Assembly (NCBI GenBank): GCA_036504595.1
Contig: DASXUX010000073.1
Location: 1-64,000, forward strand
Direction of reading: 5' to 3'
Source: DASXUX01 sp036504595
GTDB lineage: Bacteria; Planctomycetota; SZUA-567; H5-PLA8
DNA: 64,000 nt
Shown piece after piece: positions 44,333 through 50,334 of the stretch. Position 1 is the stretch's first letter, and each line of letters starts with the position of its first letter. The position numbers and the translations under genes are program-made. The notes under the pieces were generated by a model. It saw only the letters and a program-made list of their open reading frames with translations. It was not told the DNA's origin and did not search any database.

Positions 44333-44830
44333 TCACTCCTGCCTCCCGCCTCCTGCATCCTGCCTACCTGCTGTTTGCAGCGAACTCGCGATCCGTCGCC
44401 AGTGCGTGCCTTGCCAGAACAACCGCTTGCAGCGCGCGCACTCGAAGAACTGTTCGACCCAGGCGAAGCTGCGCGGCGGGGCGCGTTCTTTCACGTGTTC
44501 TTTTGCGACAAGCACCAGTTCGCCGCCGCACGCCATGCAGCGCGGCGTCAACAGCGGCAAGGCAAGTCTCTCCAGCACGAACGCGAGTTGCTCCAGCTTT
44601 CGCAAACCGGTCGGAAGCAGCAGCGAAGGGATTTCGCCATCGCGCAGAGCGCCGATCTCGAACATTCGCGTGTCGCAGCTCAGCAGAAAGCGACTCTCGC
44701 GCCGCGCGATGCGGATGAAGTCCCAGTCGTCAATGTCGGGATACCACGCCGCATCGTAGCCGGCAGCGCGCAACCAGCGCGCGAGTCCGCCCAGCATCGC
44801 GTCGCAAGCAAATTGCAGTGGCTCGGACAT
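44333..44830 (-). CDS. Mut7-C (PIN-like RNase) domain protein with zinc ribbon
   Basis: The protein has 165 residues. GGGAG lies six bases before ATG 44830. It matches the Mut7-C family: FACDAMLGGLARWLRAAGYD with the first acidic residue, DDWDFIRIARRESRFLLSCDTRMF with the second pair, then a zinc ribbon RCMACGG...FECARCKRLFWQGTHW. Members are thought to be small PIN-fold RNases. The C-terminal tail after GTHWRRI (SLQTAGRQDAGGGRQE) is coded by a GCAGGAG heptad array, including the stop, so the native C-terminus has probably been overwritten. Confidence 0.85.
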   Translation of the reverse strand: MSEPLQFACDAMLGGLARWLRAAGYDAAWYPDIDDWDFIRIARRESRFLLSCDTRMFEIGALRDGEIPSLLLPTGLRKLEQLAFVLERLALPLLTPRCMACGGELVLVAKEHVKERAPPRSFAWVEQFFECARCKRLFWQGTHWRRIASSLQTAGRQDAGGGRQE

Positions 44831-44861
44831 ACACTGCTCCCAACTTCAGCATAACGCGCGA

Positions 44862-44970
44862 ATGTCAGTTGTCAGTGGTTCGTTGTCAGTTGTCCGTTGC
44901 TCCACTTCCGCAACGTAGCGGATTGCCGCAAGCACTGACCACGGACCACTGACCACTGACCACTGACATC
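44862..44970. repeat. Heptad inverted repeat (CACTGAC type)
   Basis: Left arm TGTCAGTTGTCAGTGGTTCG (from 44863), right arm ACCACTGACCACTGACCACT (about 44938-44968). The loop of about 30 bases is TCCGCAACGTAGCGGATTGC and flanks. It lies between recJ and the Mut7-C gene. Confidence 0.85.
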
Positions 44971-44974
44971 CGTT

Positions 44975-46837
44975 CTAGACTTCTGGACTCTTCCTGAAAG
45001 CTTCCATCACCAGTTCCACGGACGTTTCGCCGCGATAGTTGTTGAGTTGCGGGCGGAACGCGACATCGATCGGGCCGCTCTGCGTCAAGTCGCACAGCGC
45101 GTTGAAATTTGGGGCATGATTCCAGCCGACGACGCGGCGCGCGGTGTTGCCGTCGCTGGCATAGAAGCTGACGTGCTCCTCCGTCTTGCCGAGCAGTTTG
45201 GGCGGCGATTTCACGCTGACGCCGCAAACGGCGAGCATCGGTGCCGGGTTTCCCATGCCGAAAGGTTCGAGCTTTTCCAGATCGGCGCAGCAGCGCGCGT
45301 CGATTTCGCCGAGCTTCATGCGGGCCTCGAGCTCCATCACCGGCTCGAAATCTTCCGGCTCCAAGTGCTGCGCGCAGTCCGCCTGAAATGCACCGCGGAA
45401 CTCACCGATACGAGCGGCCTCGATGCTGAAACCCGCAGCCGCGGCGTGGCCGCCAAAATTCAGCAGGTAGTCTTTTTGCCGCGCCAACGCGTCGGTCAGA
45501 TGCAGGCCGGGAATCGAACGCCCTGAGCCGCGCGCGATGCCCGTGCCCGCGTCGATGCTCAGCAGCAGCGTGGGCCGATGGAACTCGTCCACAATTCGCG
45601 ATGCGGCGATCCCGATGACGCCCTGATGCCATTCGCTGGACGCGAGCACGAACGCGGCGCAGGCGGGCGTGGATGCCAGGGCGGCGGCGGCGCTTTCGCG
45701 CACGCTGTCCACAACGGCGCCCTGCAATTCCTGCCGCTGGACGTTGTAGCGGTCGAGCGCTGCGGCGAGCTGCTCGGCGCGCGCCGGGTCGTCGCTGGTC
45801 AGAAGTTCAAGGGCGTCGGACGCGTCGCCACAGCGGCTGGCGGCGTTGAGCCGCGGCGCAATTCCGAAGGAGACATCGCTGGCTCGGATGGGCGCGTCTT
45901 TACGAGAGCTTTCGCTCGAAGGCCGGCGCGCGGAAACGCTGGCGGCTGCCGAGCGCGGGCAGGCTATTCGGATCAGCGCGCGCCAACCGGGCGACTGGCT
46001 GCGATTGAGCGCCAGCAGGCCCTGATGGGCCAGGATCCGGTTCTCGCCGGTGAGCGGGACGATGTCGGCAAGCGTGCCCGTTCCGGCCAGGGCGACGGCA
46101 TCGAGCAGGAACGCGCGAAATTCCGGCGTGACTCTTTTGTTCTGCGAGAAATGCATCGCCAGCGCCCAGGCCAGCTTGAAGGCGATGCCGGCGCCACAAA
46201 GTTCACTGTAGGGATAGGTGCTGTCGGGACGCTTGGGGTTGACGACGGCCACCGCGCGCGGGATGGAGTTCTGGACGTGATGGTGATCGACGACGATGCA
46301 GTCGATCCCCGCCTCAGCCAACGCGTTCAACGCTGTGTGCGCGGAAATCCCGTTGTCGAGCGTCACCAGAACGTCGGGGCGGCGCGCGAGGATCCTCTCG
46401 ACCGCCGGCGGGGTCAAGCCGTACCCGTGCTTGCGATCGGAAATGCGCGATTCCACCTGCACTTTTGAATGCAACTGCCGCCGCAGGACGTCGAAGAAGC
46501 GCGTCAGCAAGGCGGTCGCAGTGATTCCGTCCGCATCGTAGTCGCCAAAGAGCAGGATCTTCTCGCCCTTTTCGACGGCTTGAGCCAAGCGCGCGATGGC
46601 CCGCGGCATATCGGGCAGCAGCAGCGGGTCGTGTAGCAGATCGAAGCGCCGCGAGAGAAACGCGTCGGCTGCCGCGGGGTCGGACAGGCCGCGGCCGAGC
46701 AGCAACTGCGCGCACATGGGGGAAATGCCGAGTTGTCCGGAAAGGTGCGCGGCGGCGTTGATGTGAGCGTCCGGAGTTGGCGCAAAACGCCAACGGCGGG
46801 CGACGGACGAATGTTTCCGCGATCTGGATGCGCTCAT
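44975..46837 (-). CDS. recJ: Single-stranded-DNA exonuclease RecJ
   Basis: A 5'-3' exonuclease on single-stranded DNA in recombination and repair. The protein has 620 residues, full length. DHH-family motifs are DYDADG at 99-104, TLDNGIS at about 159-165 and DHHHV at 184-188; the DHHA1 part carries GGHAAAAGF. Its ATG overlaps the TGA of the upstream membrane gene (ATGA at 46834-46837), indicating translational coupling. The C-terminus (RKSPEV then TAG) runs into an AGTCTAGA-type repeat. Confidence 0.92.
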   Translation of the reverse strand: MSASRSRKHSSVARRWRFAPTPDAHINAAAHLSGQLGISPMCAQLLLGRGLSDPAAADAFLSRRFDLLHDPLLLPDMPRAIARLAQAVEKGEKILLFGDYDADGITATALLTRFFDVLRRQLHSKVQVESRISDRKHGYGLTPPAVERILARRPDVLVTLDNGISAHTALNALAEAGIDCIVVDHHHVQNSIPRAVAVVNPKRPDSTYPYSELCGAGIAFKLAWALAMHFSQNKRVTPEFRAFLLDAVALAGTGTLADIVPLTGENRILAHQGLLALNRSQSPGWRALIRIACPRSAAASVSARRPSSESSRKDAPIRASDVSFGIAPRLNAASRCGDASDALELLTSDDPARAEQLAAALDRYNVQRQELQGAVVDSVRESAAAALASTPACAAFVLASSEWHQGVIGIAASRIVDEFHRPTLLLSIDAGTGIARGSGRSIPGLHLTDALARQKDYLLNFGGHAAAAGFSIEAARIGEFRGAFQADCAQHLEPEDFEPVMELEARMKLGEIDARCCADLEKLEPFGMGNPAPMLAVCGVSVKSPPKLLGKTEEHVSFYASDGNTARRVVGWNHAPNFNALCDLTQSGPIDVAFRPQLNNYRGETSVELVMEAFRKSPEV

Positions 46838-47379
46838 TGGCGCGTTAAACCTATGGTCGTGACCCGCCAGCCATCGTTCGTCTTCAGCAACGTGGCTTTC
46901 AACGTGGTGTTCGTGCTTTCACTGTATCGTCCTTCTATCTCTTCCCACTCAGCCGTTTCAGTTGTCTTGCCCTTAGCGTGGACCTGGAATGCGACGGTCG
47001 CTTTTTTCGGATCACTTGGATCGATCAGCACGTTCAAGGGCTGCGGCTTCAAACTGATGTCCACGACGCGAAATTGCTGCACGAGAATCAGGATGCAGAA
47101 GTTGTGCGCCAGGTCGAACGTGCAGCCTTCCGGGCCCGCAAATTCCTTGTGCAGAATGGCAGTCACTCTGCGCGGGCTGCGCTCATTGGCGCCCTCAACC
47201 GCGCTCTGGAAAAGCAGCCGTATTTTGTCTTCATCGCTGCGGATAAAGCGGTCGTAAAACCACAGGCCGCCCTGCCACACGATGAAGGCGGCCAAGCCGA
47301 TCAGGAGCGCGCGCTTGAGGCTGAACTGGCTCTGCGGCGCGGGACGCTTTTGTGTCCATTGACTTGTGCCGTCCGACAT
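46834..47379 (-). CDS. Single-pass membrane protein with NTF2-like exterior domain
   Basis: The protein has 181 residues. A basic N-terminus precedes one membrane helix (about 24-42, ALLIGLAAFIVWQGGLWFY). The outer part (EDKIRLLFQSAVEGANERSP...VTAILHKEF...TFDLAHNFCILILVQQFRVVDIS...ATLLKTNDGWRVTTIGL) has the alpha+beta order of NTF2-like or SnoaL-like folds. No active site is seen. It is translationally coupled to recJ by a 4-base overlap, a pairing whose meaning is unclear. Confidence 0.65.
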   Translation of the reverse strand: MSDGTSQWTQKRPAPQSQFSLKRALLIGLAAFIVWQGGLWFYDRFIRSDEDKIRLLFQSAVEGANERSPRRVTAILHKEFAGPEGCTFDLAHNFCILILVQQFRVVDISLKPQPLNVLIDPSDPKKATVAFQVHAKGKTTETAEWEEIEGRYSESTNTTLKATLLKTNDGWRVTTIGLTRQ

Positions 47380-47398
47380 GCGACCTCGCTTCCAAAAA

Positions 47399-47485
47399 AG
47401 GGTTCGGGGTTCAGGGTTCAGGGTTTAGAAACGCCAAGTCAAAGCCTTCCCTGAACCCTGAACCCCGAACCCTGAACCCTTCTTC
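47399..47485. repeat. Heptad inverted repeat (AACCCTG type)
   Basis: Left arm GGGTTCGGGGTTCAGGGTTC (47400-47428), loop AAACGCCAAGTCAAAGCC, right arm CTGAACCCTGAACCCCGAAC (47455-47483). The unit AACCCTG also appears at 10458-10472 near ileS. Confidence 0.88.
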
Positions 47486-47492
47486 CCTTCCC

Positions 47493-47915
47493 TCACTTCT
47501 TTTTCTTCTGCTTGTACACGTCTTCAATCGCTTCGGCGCAGGACATCAGGTTGTACACGACGCCCTCAAAGGCCTCGAACGAAAAGCCGCCGATGAAAAT
47601 GGCCATGGAAACGTCGTAACGATTTTCCACGGGCATAACCGCCGCACAATGATCCCAACAGATTTGCAGCGCATTCTGCAAGGTGTGCACGGCATCTTCG
47701 AACTTGGCGGCTGGCAGATCGGCGGTGCGAGTCGTCAGCGTGATCAGGTCATACTCCGCGTCGATCCAGGCCAGAGCCTCGAACGGACGCCCGTCCACGC
47801 GAAAGAGGACGCGGTTGTCGTCCGTCAGATGCAGCTCGCCGCTATGCTCTTCCAACGCGCGAATGTAGTCGGCAGTGCGCTCCAGAAAGTACTTTCGTTC
47901 GATTTCGTGATTCAT
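47493..47915 (-). CDS. YbjN/CesT-like small protein
   Basis: The protein has 140 residues from ATG 47915 (MNHEIERKYFLERTADYIRA); an upstream extension would translate an AT-rich promoter region. The order alpha-beta-beta-beta-alpha, with DDNRVLFRVDGRPFEALAWIDAEYDLITLTTR and LPAAKFEDAVHTLQNALQICWDHC followed by NRYDVSMAIFIGGFSFEAFEG, resembles the YbjN / type III secretion chaperone-like fold. Members are often of unknown function. It ends in a poly-Lys tail (YKQKKKK). Confidence 0.55.
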   Translation of the reverse strand: MNHEIERKYFLERTADYIRALEEHSGELHLTDDNRVLFRVDGRPFEALAWIDAEYDLITLTTRTADLPAAKFEDAVHTLQNALQICWDHCAAVMPVENRYDVSMAIFIGGFSFEAFEGVVYNLMSCAEAIEDVYKQKKKK

Positions 47916-48264
47916 GCTGGAAGAAACGTACTGCTTCGCTTGAGTTTTTCCAGTGGGTGCCGAAGACGCGCGGTGCGATGGTTCGTCCAGGTACGGCTTT
48001 TGTCTTGAATTAAGTTGATATTTGGTCTTATATATGGTATATAGATGGGTAGAGGTCGTTCCGAAACATATTGATCTCGGACTGGCGTTGATTAAGCGCT
48101 GGCGAGGGAAACCGGGCGAATCTCGAATATCGCAGGACTGGTCCACCCAAGAACTCATTGAAGACAAAAACGCGACGGAGGCGCCACGTGGTTACGTGAC
48201 GTGACGGGTGACGCGTGGCGGGTGACGGGTGGAATCGTTTGCGATGATCGTGGAGGGTGGGGCT
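47916..48264. other. Divergent intergenic region with an AT-rich core
   Basis: Contains an AT-rich pocket (48010-48050) in GC-rich surroundings, with TATA runs on both strands, then a GTGACGG run (48199-48230). The short plus-strand open frame from 48022 has no ribosome site and is not supported. Confidence 0.45.
48015..48043 (+). promoter_or_regulatory. Candidate promoter for the second AraC-like gene
   Basis: TTGATA (48015-48020), a 17-base spacer and TATATA (48038-48043). The start would lie near 48050, leaving a leader of about 215 bases. The same region could drive the minus-strand gene at 47915. Confidence 0.45.
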
Positions 48265-49758
48265 ATGAACGGAAGTCGGCAGGAGGCAGCGGCAGGAGGC
48301 AGGAGTGAGGGCACGGACGCGATAGGAATTCAGAATTCAGAGAGCAGAATGCAGAATGTAGGACACGATAGCGGTAGCACGAATGACAGCGAGAGTGCTA
48401 CGCGAGATTTTGGTGGAGGCGGGAGCGCCCCCTCACCCCTAACCCCTCTCCCTCGCGGGGGAGAGGGGGACCGGAGTGGCGAGCGAGACGCCTGCGATAC
48501 GAATTGCGGCGCTGCCGCAAACCTAACCCCCCGGCCCCCTTCCCTCGGAGGGAAGGGGGAGAACGGAAATGTGGATGAAGGCACGGGCAGCCAACAGCTA
48601 ACAGAGGCTGCCCGTGGCACAGGAACGACGGAACGGAGGCGGAATCCGGAGTTGGTGAGGATGTTGGGGTTGGAGCCGGAGGATTTGCTGGATCCGGGGA
48701 GGACGATGTTGTCGGGTGGGTTGCAGCGGCTTTGGGCGACTCAGCGGGCGATGGAGTTGCCTCTGAAAACCGAGCAGGAAGAAGAGGAGGAAGGGCGGGA
48801 ACTGACGAAAGAGGAAAAGGAGGAACTGGAGTATCAGCGGCTCAAGGCGATCGAGGATTCTCCGTGCTGCAAGGCGGTGCCGGACGAAGAACCGGAACCG
48901 CCGCCGCCGTTGTGGCGGTCGATGACGGGGATTTTTCCGGAGAACGAGCGCGTGATGTCGCCGGCGGGCCGGGCGATGCGGCTGGAGGAATTCGTGGATG
49001 TGGTGATGAAACTGCTGCGCTACGAGATGGAGCAGGAGAAGGCCAAGCCGAACATTTATCACACGGTGTTCTGGGATCCGCTGCCGCAGGTTTGTTTTGC
49101 GCTCGGGATCGCTCGGGCGCAGTTGACGCGACTGAGCCGCGAGGCGACGGGGTTGAGCGCGCATGAACTGGTGGATGCGATTCGGGTGGAGAAGGTGAAG
49201 GAGAGGATGAAAGAGGAAGTGAGGAGATTCCTTGACGGGGAGACGGGGGGACGGGGAGACGGGGGGAAACGGAACGGAGGCGGGAGGCTGGAGGCGGGAG
49301 GCAGGAGTAACGGCACGGAAAAGCTCACCACAGAGGACACGGAGGACACAGAGGACGGGCTTGAAGAAAAGGTGACGGTCGCGAGTGTTTATGCGGAGAT
49401 CAAGAAAGAGCGGAAGGGGCCGCAATTTCATCGCGGGGTTTGGGCGCTGGGGTTTGGGTTTCCGAACTATCTGCGGTTTTATCGGGCGTGTTTGTTTTAC
49501 TACAGGCTGGCGCCGCAGCAGTTGGAGTTGGTCGCGATTCAGGAAGTGCTCGCGGAGGAAAGCGGGCGCGAAACGGCCTGCACGGAGGCCGGCGCTACCG
49601 ACCGAAGCGAGGCTGAGAAAAAAGAAGAGGAGGCGCGGGTGCGAACGGCATGTGCAGCGGTGAAGGCGCGCCACGTGCAATTTTTTACAGAGATTACGCG
49701 GAGGGTTTGGCAAGAGGTCTACGAAGGAGGCAAGGGCGCGGAAGCGGCGGCGGGGTAA
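48265..49758 (+). CDS. AraC-like DNA-binding protein with repeat-built linkers
   Basis: The protein has 497 residues. ATG 48265 was chosen for GGAGGGTGGGG just upstream; ATG 48244 is the alternative. Residues 1-125 are almost entirely translated DNA repeats: GCAGGAG heptads (RQEAAAGGR), TTCAGAA heptads (IQNSESRMQN), two GC-rich hairpins (SPLTPLPRGGEG; LTPRPPSLGGKG) and family B (GSQQLTEAARGT). Real protein seems to begin at about residue 128 (NPELVRMLGLEPEDLL). AraC-like HTH blocks lie at about 281-308 and 391-420. The linker (DGETGGRGDGG, then LTTEDTEDTEDG) is again repeat-coded, and a partial family A unit gives TEAGATD near residue 442. It is a paralogue of the left-edge gene. DNA binding is inferred; the target is unknown. 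Confidence 0.65.
   Translation: MNGSRQEAAAGGRSEGTDAIGIQNSESRMQNVGHDSGSTNDSESATRDFGGGGSAPSPLTPLPRGGEGDRSGERDACDTNCGAAANLTPRPPSLGGKGENGNVDEGTGSQQLTEAARGTGTTERRRNPELVRMLGLEPEDLLDPGRTMLSGGLQRLWATQRAMELPLKTEQEEEEEGRELTKEEKEELEYQRLKAIEDSPCCKAVPDEEPEPPPPLWRSMTGIFPENERVMSPAGRAMRLEEFVDVVMKLLRYEMEQEKAKPNIYHTVFWDPLPQVCFALGIARAQLTRLSREATGLSAHELVDAIRVEKVKERMKEEVRRFLDGETGGRGDGGKRNGGGRLEAGGRSNGTEKLTTEDTEDTEDGLEEKVTVASVYAEIKKERKGPQFHRGVWALGFGFPNYLRFYRACLFYYRLAPQQLELVAIQEVLAEESGRETACTEAGATDRSEAEKKEEEARVRTACAAVKARHVQFFTEITRRVWQEVYEGGKGAEAAAG
48434..48562. repeat. Two GC-rich hairpins (CCCCTCTCCC and CCCCTTCCCT types), in frame
   Basis: CCCCTCTCCC-TCGC-GGGGGAGAGG lies at about 48434-48469 and GCCCCCTTCCCTCGGAGGGA with AGGGGG at about 48530-48562. 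Such hairpins are widespread intergenic repeats in several phyla, here translated as PSPLTPLPRGGEGD and LTPRPPSLGGKGE. Confidence 0.8.
48581..48620 (+). repeat. Family B palindromic repeat in the AraC-like gene
   Basis: Stem CACGGGCAGCC / GGCTGCCCGTG around AACAGCTAACAGA. It is read GTGSQQLTEAARGT, in the same orientation and frame as the two copies in the DUF1080 gene. Confidence 0.9.
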
Positions 49759-50334
49759 CTGCAATTAAAAATTAAAAATTAAAAACGCAAAAGTAAGGCT
49801 GGAAACCGAGCACCGCGGAGGACGCAGAGAGCGCGGAGGAGGACGAACACGGACGGACAAGGACGAGCACGGACGAGATGGACAAAACGGACGAGACGGG
49901 GATGGAACGGGGATGGCTGGGCCAGCGCTGGCCGATTTAGCCTAGCACCCTCTCACGCTTGGGACCGGCGTGGAGTCAGGCATTAGGTGCGGAAGAAGGA
50001 TATGGCAAATCTCTATTTTCCGCTTTAACTTTCGCCGTTTGCCTATAGTGACTATAGTGTCCGGATGCAGCCTGTAGCGCCCCAGCAGCAACGGCCCTGA
50101 TTGCCTGTGGGTCTTATCTGCGGAAATGCGCCACGGTTCGCGTTTAGAAACTGTAGCACGCCATTCGCGATGCGCGTCAGCGCCCGAGTTTGGCCGAGCA
50201 GGCTTTTGAGGGAGCGGGATAACCAAACGGACTAAAGCCACCGATGTGGAATCTTGGCGCGGCGTTTTTCGCCCACCGCGCCTGGAAGCATACTGCTCCG
50301 TTTTCCGTCCGGCAGTGAAGAGGCCAAAAACGCC
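49759..50334. other. Repeat-rich intergenic region before tex
   Basis: Starts with ATTAAAA heptads (49764-49786), then a family F unit CACCGCGGAGGACGCAGAGA, GGACGAGCAC runs (about 49835-49890) and a 14-bp perfect palindrome GGCCAGCGCTGGCC (49920-49933). A CTATAGTG direct doublet lies at about 50044-50062. A very long minus-strand open frame runs through here and antisense through tex, and is rejected. No gene is seen. Confidence 0.55.

Noticed and set aside
42823..44718. 631-codon plus-strand frame
   Set aside because: Antisense to the GH36-like barrel gene and the Mut7-C gene. Composition is that of a shadow frame and it runs through the nonamer repeat (TQSHRGHRGHREK).
48022..48204. 60-codon frame after the AT-rich promoter region
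   Set aside because: No ribosome site, no recognisable motif, and it overlaps the likely promoter and repeat sequence.
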